A stretch of DNA of 39,426 bases, from contig DATMNB010000043.1 of the NCBI GenBank assembly GCA_035569435.1, positions 1 to 39,426 on the forward strand, in the 5' to 3' direction. Below, in pieces: positions 1 through 9,077 of the stretch (position 1 is its first letter; every line of letters starts with the position of its first letter). The notes below the pieces were generated by a model that was given only the letters and a program-made list of their open reading frames with translations, made no database searches and was not told the DNA's origin. The translations under genes were made by a program, and so were the position numbers. This stretch comes from DASRDS01 sp035569435 (GTDB lineage: Bacteria; Gemmatimonadota; Gemmatimonadetes; Gemmatimonadales; Gemmatimonadaceae).

Positions 1-603
1 TGGGATCGGTTCCTCACCACGTGTACGGCAATGCGCAAGCTCGCCACCGAGGCGCAGACGCCGGCCGAACGCGCGCGATGGCGGAAGGCCGAACTCGCGC
101 TGAAGATGGCCGAGGGGTCCGGGCGCCGACTCAGTGCGATCCGTCAACTTCGGTGGGAAAAGATCGACTGGGATCAGGGGACCATTCAGTGGGCCGCTGA
201 GTTCGACAAGGTACGCACGGATTGGAAGACGCCAGTTCCCGCGCCCTTGCTGGCGGATCTCAGGGACTTCCAGCGCGAGGTTGGTGCTGTCGGCGGTTGG
301 GTGTTTGCCTCGGAGACCAACCCCGACGTACCGATGGACCGGTACGCGCTGACGAAACTGTTGGCAAAGGCGGAACAGGAAGCGGGCCTACCCAAGCTGG
401 ACGGTGGCCTCTGGCACCCTTACCGGCGCAAGTGGGCCACAGAGCGCAAGCACCTGGCGCTAGTTGATGTCGCCGAAGCCGGAGGATGGCTCAGCACGGT
501 GACCTTAGCCACCTGCTACCAGCAGCCGACGAACGACAAGCTCCTGGCAGTCATGAACGAGGAGCGGAAGGTGCGCGACGTGGCCGTAATCGACCGCCGA
601 TAG
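1..603 (+). CDS. tyrosine recombinase/integrase, C-terminal part (5' end outside window)
   Basis: This is the catalytic half of a phage-type tyrosine recombinase, which cuts and rejoins DNA through a covalent 3'-phosphotyrosine. The reading frame is open to the first base of the window, so the gene begins further left; the first internal ATG (base 31) is not taken as the start. The visible catalytic set is complete. It includes an Arg in GRRLSAIRQLRW, a Lys in the following beta-hairpin region (DWKTPVP), the HxxR box as HPYRR, a Trp in GGWLS at the second His/Trp position, and the nucleophile Tyr in ATCYQQP. The N-terminal core-binding domain is not visible. The gene ends 52 bp before the 3' end of a tRNA-Ala gene, the usual position for an integrase beside its attachment site. 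The family call is firm; the type of element (phage, ICE or island) cannot be told from here. Confidence 0.85.
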   Translation, partial: WDRFLTTCTAMRKLATEAQTPAERARWRKAELALKMAEGSGRRLSAIRQLRWEKIDWDQGTIQWAAEFDKVRTDWKTPVPAPLLADLRDFQREVGAVGGWVFASETNPDVPMDRYALTKLLAKAEQEAGLPKLDGGLWHPYRRKWATERKHLALVDVAEAGGWLSTVTLATCYQQPTNDKLLAVMNEERKVRDVAVIDRR

Positions 604-614
604 CCGTTGGCGGC

Positions 615-638
615 AGAAACTGACTAAGAAACTGACTG
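615..638 (+). repeat. two tandem 12-bp repeats between integrase and tRNA
   Basis: Two adjacent copies of agaaactgact followed by a or g lie at 615-626 and 627-638, differing only in the last base. They sit between the recombinase stop codon and the tRNA 3' end. Short direct repeats in that position resemble arm-type sites bound by the N-terminal domain of tyrosine recombinases. The repeat is seen; the role is inferred. Confidence 0.6.
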
Positions 639-655
639 AGGTAAAGCTAAGTTTA

Positions 656-728
656 TGGAGCGGAGGGGGATCGAACCCCTGACCCCCTGGTTGCAAACCA
701 GGTGCTCTCCCAGCTGAGCTACCGCCCC
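656..728 (-). tRNA. tRNA-Ala (anticodon TGC)
   Basis: Read on the minus strand the 73-nt gene starts GGGGCGG and ends CCGCTCC plus discriminator A. The acceptor stem contains a G-U pair at the third position, the alanine identity element G3:U70. The anticodon stem is CCTGG/CCAGG around the loop TTTGCAA, giving anticodon TGC, and the T arm reads GGGGTTCGATCCCC. CCA is not encoded, because the next bases are TAA. The gene stands alone, not between 16S and 23S rRNA. Its 3' end faces the recombinase gene, so it may serve as an attachment site. Confidence 0.97.
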
Positions 729-743
729 GACACTACCGGTCGG

Positions 744-750
744 TAATATA
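744..750. promoter_or_regulatory. A+T-rich -10-like element shared by tRNA-Ala and thioredoxin
   Basis: The 28-bp gap between the divergent tRNA-Ala and thioredoxin genes holds one A+T-rich block. On the plus strand TAATAT (744-749) would start transcription at about the thioredoxin ATG (757), with no Shine-Dalgarno in between. On the minus strand TATATT (750-745) would start about 10 nt before the tRNA. No good -35 is visible for either. This is inferred from base composition and position only. Confidence 0.35.
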
Positions 751-756
751 CTCCTC

Positions 757-1230
757 ATGGACACCCCGCGAGTCACCCTGCGCTGTCAGTTCTGCGAGAG
801 CTGGAATCGGATCGACGCCAGCCGGGCCGGCGACCGGCCCACCTGCGGCAACTGCGGCAAGCCTATGCTCCTCGATCGTCCCGTGGTGCTCAACGACGAG
901 ACCTTCGAGCGTACCATCAACGCCAGCGAGGTCCCGGTCCTCGTGGACTTCCACGCCGACTGGTGCGGGCCGTGTAAGCAGATGGCCCCATCCGTCGACG
1001 CCGTCGCCGGCAAGTACTCCGGCCGCGCGCTCGTGGCCAAGGTCGACACCGACCGCGCCCCACACATCGCGCAGCAGTTCGGCATCCGCGGCATTCCGAC
1101 CGTGATCGTCTTTGACCACGGCCGTGAAGCCGCGCGCCAGGTCGGCGCGGTCCCGCAGGTCGTGCTCGAGCAGCTCCTGAACGGAACCCTTACTCGTGCG
1201 CCGGGAGCGGTTCCATCGTCCGCGGGTTGA
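757..1230 (+). CDS. trxC: thioredoxin with N-terminal zinc ribbon (thioredoxin 2 type)
   Basis: This is a cytoplasmic protein-disulfide reductase of 157 aa. The N-terminal extension carries two CxxC pairs (CQFC at residues 10-13, CGNC at 30-33), which form the zinc ribbon that distinguishes thioredoxin 2 from thioredoxin 1. The thioredoxin fold follows, with the active site WCGPC at residues 69-73 and the cis-proline in GIPT near residue 114. Length and order match E. coli TrxC. No Shine-Dalgarno precedes the ATG, and a -10-like TAATAT ends 7 nt upstream, so the mRNA may be leaderless. The last 41 bp overlap the convergent actF gene. No thioredoxin reductase is present in the window. Confidence 0.92.
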   Translation: MDTPRVTLRCQFCESWNRIDASRAGDRPTCGNCGKPMLLDRPVVLNDETFERTINASEVPVLVDFHADWCGPCKQMAPSVDAVAGKYSGRALVAKVDTDRAPHIAQQFGIRGIPTVIVFDHGREAARQVGAVPQVVLEQLLNGTLTRAPGAVPSSAG

Positions 1231-2515
1231 CCGGCACCTGGATCTCGTCGCGATAGGGTGACGTCTGCATGACGACGCGCATCTTGGGGAACGCGTCCAT
1301 GAAGCTGAAGTAGCAGATCCCCCACACGCCGAGATAGAACAGCGTCACGCCGATCTCCCAGACGCCGAACGGCGACGTGGGGGCAACCCCGTACAACGAG
1401 GGGTAGACCTCCACGTAGCGCTGCAGATACGTGCCCAGGATGCTGCAGCAGGCAAAGAACACGAACGTCGGCAGGTAGAGCTTTGCCGCCTTGGAGATGA
1501 GGCCGAAGAACGGGAGCACGAACACCAGCATCCCGACGGCCGTCGTCCACCAGAACCAGGGCTGGATCAGACGCAGGCGCAAGAAATGCGTCTCCTCGCC
1601 CATGTTCGCGTACCAGATCACCAGGAACTGGGCGAACGTGAGATAGCCCCAGAACGCCGTGAACGCAAAGCACAACTTGCCGAGATCGTGAAAGTGCTTC
1701 TCGACAATCAGGCTCCGCGCATCGAGCTGCTGGCGCCACCACATCGTGAGGAGCGCGACCGTCATCACCGCGCCGACCCAGCCCGTCATGAAGTACTGCC
1801 AACCGTACATGGTGCTGGCAAAGTGCAGATCCAGCGTCATCGACAGATCCCACGCCAGCACCGGCCAGCCAAACCCGAACGCCAGTACGGCGAACACGGC
1901 GATCTTGCCCTGGCGCGAATGCGTCGAGTGAATCTCGCGCCGCTCCTCGCCAAACCCGCGCCGCATCGCCGCCCGGATGCCGGCCGCCCACCCTGACCCA
2001 GCCTCCGGAATCCCGCCGACATCGAGCCGCACCGCCGTGTACACAAACCACACGGCCAGCAGCGTCAGGATCCCGAACACGACCAAGTCACGCGTGACGA
2101 GAAACGTCGGCTGGAGATAGAACACTCGCGACGCGTTGGACGGCGTCACATGCGTCCACGGGAAGATGTGATCACGCCCCACGAACAGAATGAGCAGGAG
2201 GAACACAAAAGCTACGGGCAAGAATGCCGCGTATCCCTCCCAGAACCGCACGATCGGCCGCGACCAGCGTGCGGTGGTGATCCGCTGCACCGCCGCCCAC
2301 GTCGCGCCCGCCGACGACAGCGTGGCAAAGAACAACCAGTTGTAGTGGAACGCCCGCCAGGTCCGGTCGGCGTCGACGAACAGGCCTCCCACAAAGACCA
2401 GGAACCCGATCGCCGCGAGCCCCGTCGCCGCCGTCTTCACCCACGGCGGCGTCGGCCGCTGGGCGATCGCCAGCACGTCGGCCCGCGTCGGGGCATGCGT
2501 GTCGTGCGCGCTCAT
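1190..2515 (-). CDS. actF: ACIII subunit ActF (quinone-binding membrane subunit 2)
   Basis: This 441-aa protein has many hydrophobic helices (about ten) and belongs to the second NrfD-like membrane subunit family of alternative complex III, also annotated quinol:cytochrome c oxidoreductase quinone-binding subunit 2. It pairs with ActC in the membrane part of the complex. It is the last gene of the act operon. Its ATG overlaps the actE stop as ATGA (2512-2515), so translation is probably coupled. The 3' end overlaps the convergent thioredoxin gene by 41 bp. The assignment rests on the membrane pattern and, above all, its place after actE. In many genomes cytochrome oxidase genes follow actF; none do here. 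Confidence 0.88.
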   Translation of the reverse strand: MSAHDTHAPTRADVLAIAQRPTPPWVKTAATGLAAIGFLVFVGGLFVDADRTWRAFHYNWLFFATLSSAGATWAAVQRITTARWSRPIVRFWEGYAAFLPVAFVFLLLILFVGRDHIFPWTHVTPSNASRVFYLQPTFLVTRDLVVFGILTLLAVWFVYTAVRLDVGGIPEAGSGWAAGIRAAMRRGFGEERREIHSTHSRQGKIAVFAVLAFGFGWPVLAWDLSMTLDLHFASTMYGWQYFMTGWVGAVMTVALLTMWWRQQLDARSLIVEKHFHDLGKLCFAFTAFWGYLTFAQFLVIWYANMGEETHFLRLRLIQPWFWWTTAVGMLVFVLPFFGLISKAAKLYLPTFVFFACCSILGTYLQRYVEVYPSLYGVAPTSPFGVWEIGVTLFYLGVWGICYFSFMDAFPKMRVVMQTSPYRDEIQVPVNPRTMEPLPAHE

Positions 2516-3210
2516 GGCTGGCCTCCGCCCAGATTGGCCTTGATGGCGTGCGTGCTGTCCGCGCTGAACGCCCCACTCCCACTCCAGCTCACCGGCACCG
2601 GCCGCGTCGGCGCCGTCAGCGTATACCCGGGCAAGGCGTCACCCGTCTGCCCCGGATACCCGACCGGCCCGGTCGGCACCGGGTGCGCGAGCTTGCCCTG
2701 CAATCCGCGGACGTAGTTCACGATGTCCCAGCGCTCGACATCTTCGATCCGTCCGTAGGAAGGCATCGCCCCGCGGCCGTTCCGGATCATGCCAAAGATG
2801 TATCCGTCACTCCGACCCTTGGTGAGATCGGTCGTGATGTTGATGCCGGGTACGCCAAACTTGGTCGCCTTCCCATCGCCCATCCCGGCCACGCCGTGGC
2901 AGGGAGAGCAGTTGATCTGGAACAGCTTGCGGCCGTTGACCAGCGACTCGTCGGTCGGCTCGGTGGGGTTCTTGATCCCCGACATCGAGTCGATCGTCGC
3001 CGGCAACGGCTGGTGGGATACCTGATAGTCCGCCACGAACGTGCCCGTGATGGGCACGGAACCTTGTGGGTTCGCGCGCTGTGGCGTCTTGATCGATCCG
3101 AGGATCTCCCACGGATCGATCTTGGGCTGCTCATCGAACCCGGTAAACCACGAGCAGCCGGACATCACGACCGCCGCCGCGACCAGCGCGAGTCCGCTCT
3201 TAGCGCGCAT
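2512..3210 (-). CDS. actE: ACIII subunit ActE, monohaem cytochrome c lipoprotein
   Basis: This is the monohaem c-type cytochrome of alternative complex III, taking electrons towards a soluble carrier or a terminal oxidase. The start is placed at MRAKSG (3210) because it opens a clean lipoprotein signal: a hydrophobic stretch LALVAAAVVMSG followed by Cys. An in-frame extension upstream is Arg-rich and lies inside actD. One haem site, CSPCH, sits in FQINCSPCHGVAGMGDG. The likely axial Met is in GAMPSYGRI. The gene overlaps actD by 11 bp and actF by 4 bp. It gives a protein of 232 aa, anchored to the outer face of the inner membrane. Confidence 0.92.
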   Translation of the reverse strand: MRAKSGLALVAAAVVMSGCSWFTGFDEQPKIDPWEILGSIKTPQRANPQGSVPITGTFVADYQVSHQPLPATIDSMSGIKNPTEPTDESLVNGRKLFQINCSPCHGVAGMGDGKATKFGVPGINITTDLTKGRSDGYIFGMIRNGRGAMPSYGRIEDVERWDIVNYVRGLQGKLAHPVPTGPVGYPGQTGDALPGYTLTAPTRPVPVSWSGSGAFSADSTHAIKANLGGGQP

Positions 3211-3700
3211 TGCGCACCTCCACCGCCCCGTTCCGGCGCAGCGTGTCCTCGACCGACTTCGCCTGCTCGGGCGCGCATTCCACGTAGACGCCATAGCTGC
3301 CGGCGCTGAATCGGTCGTCGTACCCGACGGTCATCGTGAGGTTGGGCAGTCTGGAGTTAATGAACATCCCAGCGACAGTGGACAATGCCCCGATAAGCAC
3401 CATCACCTCGAACCCGAGAATCGTGTACGGAATCCAACTGGCGATCGCCTTGCCGCCGACGACGAGCGGCCAGTAGTCCGACGTCCAGATCGCGATCCAG
3501 TATCCGAACGTCACGCCGCACAACCCGCCGATGAGCGTGAACCGGCGGACCGGACTCTCCGGCGCGCCCACCGCATGCTCGATCTCATGATCGAGCGTCG
3601 GCGCGAACACGGAGATGTCCCGATAGGACCCCTGCTTGAGGTCACCGATCGCGTCGACGGTCGCATCGATCTCTTTGAATACTCCGAGCACGCCTTGCAT
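3200..3700 (-). CDS. actD: ACIII subunit ActD (DUF3341)
   Basis: This small membrane subunit of alternative complex III is 166 aa, family DUF3341. An N-terminal cytoplasmic part (MQGVLGVFKEIDATVDAI) is followed by two hydrophobic helices, one in TLIGGLCGVTFGYWIAIW and one in LGFEVMVLIGALSTVAGMF. A soluble C-terminal part ends in EDTLRRNGAVEVRNAR. The gene starts one base after the actC stop and overlaps actE by 11 bp, the canonical actC-D-E order. It has no known catalytic role and probably packs against ActC. Confidence 0.93.
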   Translation of the reverse strand: MQGVLGVFKEIDATVDAIGDLKQGSYRDISVFAPTLDHEIEHAVGAPESPVRRFTLIGGLCGVTFGYWIAIWTSDYWPLVVGGKAIASWIPYTILGFEVMVLIGALSTVAGMFINSRLPNLTMTVGYDDRFSAGSYGVYVECAPEQAKSVEDTLRRNGAVEVRNAR

Positions 3701-3701
3701 G

Positions 3702-5159
<1,458 letters not shown>

Positions 5160-5164
5160 GCGCG

Positions 5165-8155
5165 TCAGGTCTCTGCGGTTGCGGGGTACGTGACCTTTTT
5201 CAGGTACACGACCGCCGTGAACGTGTTGAGCTCGTTGAACACGTGGTACGCGCGAGCGTCTTCGATCGACTTGGCGACCGACCACCGCGGATCGGCCGCG
5301 TCGCCAAACGTGAGCGCGCGCGATGGGCACCCCTGGGCGCACGCCGTCGTGAACTCATCGGGCTGGACCTCACGCCCTTCCAGCCGCGCCCGGTTCTCCG
5401 CCTCCCGAATACGTTGCACGCAAAAGGTGCACTTCTCCATCACGCCCTTGCCGCGCACGGTGACATCGGGATTCAGCTGCCAGTTGAGCGGCTCCGGGAA
5501 GGCATACTGCGGCCGGTTCGTCTCGCCATACCCGAACCAGTTGAAGTAGCGGACCTTGTACGGGCAATTGTTGGAGCAGTAGCGCGTGCCGACGCACCGG
5601 TTGTAGACCTGCACGTTGAGCCCGTCCGGCGCGTGATACGTCGCGTACACCGGGCAGACCGGCTCGCACGGAGCGTTGCCGCACTGCTGGCACATCATCG
5701 GCAAGAACCGGACGTCGAAGCTCGGATCGAACGTGCCGTCCGGCTCCTCCGCCCCCTCGTAGTAGCGCTCGAGCCGGATCCACGCCATCTCACGCCCGCG
5801 CGTGATGTTGGCGCCAAATCCCTTCCGGTCGGGCATGATCGTCCCGATCTGCCAGTCGGCGCCGACCGTGGGGATGTTGTTCTCGGCGTAGCAGGCGGTC
5901 ACGCACGCCGAGCAGCCCGTGCACCGCGCCAGGTCGACGGTCATCGCCCAGCGCCGCTTGGTCATGCCGGCGTAGTTCTCGGGGTTGTAGAGCCCTTTGT
6001 CGTTGGACTTGGGGTCGCCGTACGCGCCCTGCGCGTCATTGGCAACAGGCGCGCGGAGCCCCGGAAGGAACTCGTGCGGGGCATCGCCCGGCATCGCCTC
6101 TTCCTTCTCCGGCGGTTTGCCCAGCTCGCCGACGGCGATCGCCTGGGCGACGCCACGTCCGTGCTGTCGCGCCGACCCTTCCGTCGAGACGAGGAGCGAG
6201 TGATCGACCAGCTTGGTGAGCGTCGCCTTGGTCCCGGAGAGCACGAGCGCCCCGGCCTTGTCCTCCCCCGCCGGCAGCAGGTCGAGGGCATTGATCCCCA
6301 CGTTAGCGGCGTAGCGCCCGTACTTGGTATGTCCCCGACCGAGCGCGACCCCGATGGTGTCCGGGCGAATCCCGAGATAGACGTACGCCGGCGCCGTCAC
6401 CGTCCCGGTCGCCGTCTTGAGCTGCAGGTGATCGCCGTCTTGGATCCCGAGCGTCCGGGCCGTCTCCGGGTGCAACTCGATCACCGACTGCCAGGCGATC
6501 TTGGTCACCGGGTCGGGGAGCTCTTGCAGCCACGGCTTGTTGGCCCCGGCGCCATCGCCCAACGCGACCGATGGATAGACGACGACGTAGAAGTCGCCCT
6601 CGCTCGTCTCGGCACCCCCCGCCTTCGCAGGTATCGCCGGCCGAGGCGCTGGCGCGAGCGCCGACGCCCCGGTTGCAATCGCCGTGGGCAATGCATTGGT
6701 GAACGCCGCCACGCCACCCGGGAACCGGCCCATGAGCCAGCTCCGATAGTCCGCCGCGGCGAACTTGGGCGCCACGGCCGGCACGGCCTTGGCGATGGCG
6801 ATGAGCACATCGGCCGTCGCCTTGGTGTTGAACACGGGGTCCATCGTCGGCTGCTGCAGCGACAGCGTCCCCTTGATGGGCTCCGCGTCCCCCCAGCTCT
6901 CGAGCGCGTGATGATCCGGCAGCACGATGTCGCACAGCTCGGCCGTCTCATCGGGGTAGCTCGAAAAACTCACCTTGAGCGGCACCTTGGCCATCGCCGC
7001 CGCGAAGCCGAGCGACGCCGGCGTCGCATACGCCGGGTTGGCGCCGCGCACAAACAGAATCGGCACGGTGCCCGCTTTCATACGGTCGACGACATCGCGG
7101 ATGTCGGCCAGCGTGCCTGTATGCTCGAAGATATTGAGCGGCGCCGCCGGCTTGATCGTCTGGCCGACGTTCCCGGCAGCCTGATTGAGCGCATTGGCCG
7201 CCAGCGCCAGCTCCAGCGCATCGGGCCCCGTTCCACCGGCGAGGAAGAGACTGGGCTTGGCCGCCTTCACCGCCGCCGCCAGGCGCTGCAGCATACCGAC
7301 CGGCACACCGGCCGCGGTCGCCGCGGCTTCGATGCTCATCTTCCCCAGCAGCGCATTCGCGATGTGGTGCTCGGACCCCGGCTTGGCAGGGATCCACTCA
7401 TCGGCGTTGAGCCCCGTCAACGAGCGCCGCGCGCCGATGTACACGAACCGTGGCGCCGTGGCCACCTTGGCCCGCGCATCGGCAAAGTCGAGCTGCTGCG
7501 GCACGGTCGCGCCCCAGCCGTCCAGGAAATCCGCGCCAAACGACACAATGAGCTGGGCCGCCGCGAAGTCGATCGACGGCCAGGCCACGCCGTAGCTCTG
7601 CCGGTTGGCGGCGATCGTCGCCGCCGGCGCCTCGCCGTCATACGACAGGTGCGGCGGCATCCCAAACGCCGCGAGCCACTGATCGAGGAACCCGGCAAAC
7701 GACCCCGTCTCGTGACCATTGATAAAGACGGCCTGCGACGCCTTGTTGCCCGTTTGCGTGAGCGCCTGCGTCAGCTTCTGCTGGACCTGCTCCCACGTGG
7801 CGGGCACCAGCGCGTCGCCCTGCCGCATCATCGGGCCCTTGTACCGGTCAGGGTTGTACAACCCTTGGAGGGCGGATTGGCCCCGGGCGCACAAGGCACC
7901 CCGGTTCAGCGGGTGATTGGGATTCCCCTCGACCTTGAGCGCGCGACCATCGCGGGTCTCGACGATGACACCGCAGCTGGCCGCGCACTCGCGACACGTC
8001 GACGCGTAGTACGTCGACACGCCGGGCACTGTCTCGTCCGGCGAGTTGAGGTAGGGAATGATGTAGTTATAGTGGTCCTTGCCGCAGGCGGTGACCGTAC
8101 CCGCAGCCACGCCCGCGCCCACGACCTTGAGGAACTCTCGCCGTTTGACGGTCAT
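5165..8155 (-). CDS. actB: ACIII subunit ActB, MopB-like domain fused to iron-sulfur domain
   Basis: This is the large peripheral subunit of alternative complex III, 996 aa. The chosen start (8155) opens a twin-arginine signal, KRREFLKVVGAGVAAG, with a Cys soon after (VTACG); the in-frame Arg-rich extension upstream is rejected. The N-terminal two-thirds is molybdopterin-oxidoreductase-like and contains CRECAASC plus a later Cys (ALCARG). In known ACIII structures this domain carries no molybdenum cofactor. The C-terminal third is a ferredoxin-like electron relay with four Cys groups: CTGCSACVTAC, CQQCGNAPCEPVC, CVGTRYCSNNCPY and CTFCVQRI with a late CAQGCP. These groups fit several [4Fe-4S] clusters plus a [3Fe-4S], as in studied complexes. 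The gene lies 10 bp after actA and 5 bp before actC. Confidence 0.95.
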   Translation of the reverse strand: MTVKRREFLKVVGAGVAAGTVTACGKDHYNYIIPYLNSPDETVPGVSTYYASTCRECAASCGVIVETRDGRALKVEGNPNHPLNRGALCARGQSALQGLYNPDRYKGPMMRQGDALVPATWEQVQQKLTQALTQTGNKASQAVFINGHETGSFAGFLDQWLAAFGMPPHLSYDGEAPAATIAANRQSYGVAWPSIDFAAAQLIVSFGADFLDGWGATVPQQLDFADARAKVATAPRFVYIGARRSLTGLNADEWIPAKPGSEHHIANALLGKMSIEAAATAAGVPVGMLQRLAAAVKAAKPSLFLAGGTGPDALELALAANALNQAAGNVGQTIKPAAPLNIFEHTGTLADIRDVVDRMKAGTVPILFVRGANPAYATPASLGFAAAMAKVPLKVSFSSYPDETAELCDIVLPDHHALESWGDAEPIKGTLSLQQPTMDPVFNTKATADVLIAIAKAVPAVAPKFAAADYRSWLMGRFPGGVAAFTNALPTAIATGASALAPAPRPAIPAKAGGAETSEGDFYVVVYPSVALGDGAGANKPWLQELPDPVTKIAWQSVIELHPETARTLGIQDGDHLQLKTATGTVTAPAYVYLGIRPDTIGVALGRGHTKYGRYAANVGINALDLLPAGEDKAGALVLSGTKATLTKLVDHSLLVSTEGSARQHGRGVAQAIAVGELGKPPEKEEAMPGDAPHEFLPGLRAPVANDAQGAYGDPKSNDKGLYNPENYAGMTKRRWAMTVDLARCTGCSACVTACYAENNIPTVGADWQIGTIMPDRKGFGANITRGREMAWIRLERYYEGAEEPDGTFDPSFDVRFLPMMCQQCGNAPCEPVCPVYATYHAPDGLNVQVYNRCVGTRYCSNNCPYKVRYFNWFGYGETNRPQYAFPEPLNWQLNPDVTVRGKGVMEKCTFCVQRIREAENRARLEGREVQPDEFTTACAQGCPSRALTFGDAADPRWSVAKSIEDARAYHVFNELNTFTAVVYLKKVTYPATAET

Positions 8156-8165
8156 CTGTTGTCGC

Positions 8166-8978
8166 TTAGTAGTGGCACGTGGCGCAATCGTATCGGGCCC
8201 GATGCGGCGTCTCCGCCAGCGACGGTCCGATGTTGCGTTGCGTCGGCGTGACGACGCCCGCCGCGGTGGGCGACGTGACGGCTGTCGCCGTCGCGTAGAC
8301 CTGCACCGCGCCGCCCGGCGCAGGGGTAACGTTGGCACGGGCCGACGTCTGAGGCCCGATCTCCGTCCGCGCGCTCCCCGCCGCCTTGTCGCCCTCGGAT
8401 GGGACGTAGCCGTTCACGTGGCAGTTGACGCACCACCCCATGTTGAGCGACGAGTACTGATAGACCTGCCACATCTCCTGGATCTGCCCATGGCACGTCT
8501 GACAGGTGACGCCGGCGTTCACGTGGCGCATGTGCGGGAAGTGCACGTACTCGGGCACCTTGTGGATGCGAATCCACGGCACGGGCGTCTTCTGGGCCCA
8601 GTACTGCTCCAGCTTCTTGATCTCGGGATTCTTCCCGATGGCGGGCGTCACGGCGTCCACGAGACTGTGGCACCCCATGCAGGTGCTGACGGCCGGCATC
8701 CCCGGATCGGGCGACTTGGCGGCGGTGTTGTGGCAGTAGACACAGTTCATCCCCAGCGCTTTGACATGAAGCGGATGGGGAAACTTGATCGGTTGGACGG
8801 GGCTAAAGCCCTGCGACGAGGAAGCGCCGTGGTAGGCCCACCCTGGCGGTCCGGGATCGTGCGTCATCACGGTGTCCTGCTTCGTCGCGGCGCCTTGCCA
8901 CGCCGAGAGTACCGCGGTGGCGGCAGCGACGCCCACAAATCCGGGGATCGTTGCCCACTTCCTGGGTCCCGTCTTCAT
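8166..8978 (-). CDS. actA: ACIII subunit ActA, pentahaem cytochrome c
   Basis: This periplasmic multihaem cytochrome c of alternative complex III is the first gene of the act operon. Five CxxCH haem sites are visible: CVYCH, CMGCH, CQTCH, CVNCH and CATCH, matching the five haems of characterised ActA. Extra His residues (HPLH, HFPH) are candidate distal ligands. The start is placed at MKTGPRKW (8978), which gives an N-terminal signal/anchor helix (GFVGVAAATAVLSAW) and a 270-aa protein. An in-frame extension upstream is unlike any signal peptide and would read through a palindromic regulatory site. Only a weak Shine-Dalgarno precedes the ATG. Confidence 0.93.
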   Translation of the reverse strand: MKTGPRKWATIPGFVGVAAATAVLSAWQGAATKQDTVMTHDPGPPGWAYHGASSSQGFSPVQPIKFPHPLHVKALGMNCVYCHNTAAKSPDPGMPAVSTCMGCHSLVDAVTPAIGKNPEIKKLEQYWAQKTPVPWIRIHKVPEYVHFPHMRHVNAGVTCQTCHGQIQEMWQVYQYSSLNMGWCVNCHVNGYVPSEGDKAAGSARTEIGPQTSARANVTPAPGGAVQVYATATAVTSPTAAGVVTPTQRNIGPSLAETPHRARYDCATCHY

Positions 8979-8999
8979 CGATATCTGTTCGAAAAGCTG

Positions 9000-9019
9000 T
9001 TTGTGATTTTTTTCACAAA
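9000..9019. promoter_or_regulatory. CRP/FNR-type palindrome upstream of actA
   Basis: TTTGTGA at 9000-9006 and TCACAAA at 9013-9019 form a perfect inverted repeat separated by six T. The core TGTGA-N6-TCACA is the classical binding consensus of CRP, and close to that of FNR-family regulators. The site ends 21 bp before the actA ATG, leaving no room for a promoter in between. Bound protein would therefore sit at or after the transcription start, which suits repression better than activation. The palindrome is seen; the regulator and the direction of control are inferred. Confidence 0.65.
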
Positions 9020-9040
9020 TCGCATAACGCGGATATGATG

Positions 9041-9059
9041 GCCCGCGTGGCACGCGGGC
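9041..9059. other. GC-rich hairpin after trmJ
   Basis: GCCCGCGT (9041-9048) and ACGCGGGC (9052-9059) form a perfect 8-bp stem with a 3-nt loop. The hairpin lies 18 bp past the trmJ stop and before the actA regulatory palindrome. No T-run follows on either strand, so it is not a textbook intrinsic terminator. It may still end trmJ transcription or protect an RNA end. Confidence 0.5.
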
Positions 9060-9077
9060 GCAAGGCAAGAATGTCCC

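Noticed and set aside
5165..8155. ActB as a true molybdoenzyme
   Set aside because: The MopB-like domain is real, but the gene is in an act operon and the same domain in characterised ACIII carries no molybdenum cofactor.
9041..9059. Hairpin after trmJ as an intrinsic terminator
   Set aside because: The stem is perfect but no U-run follows on either strand, so it is listed only as a hairpin.
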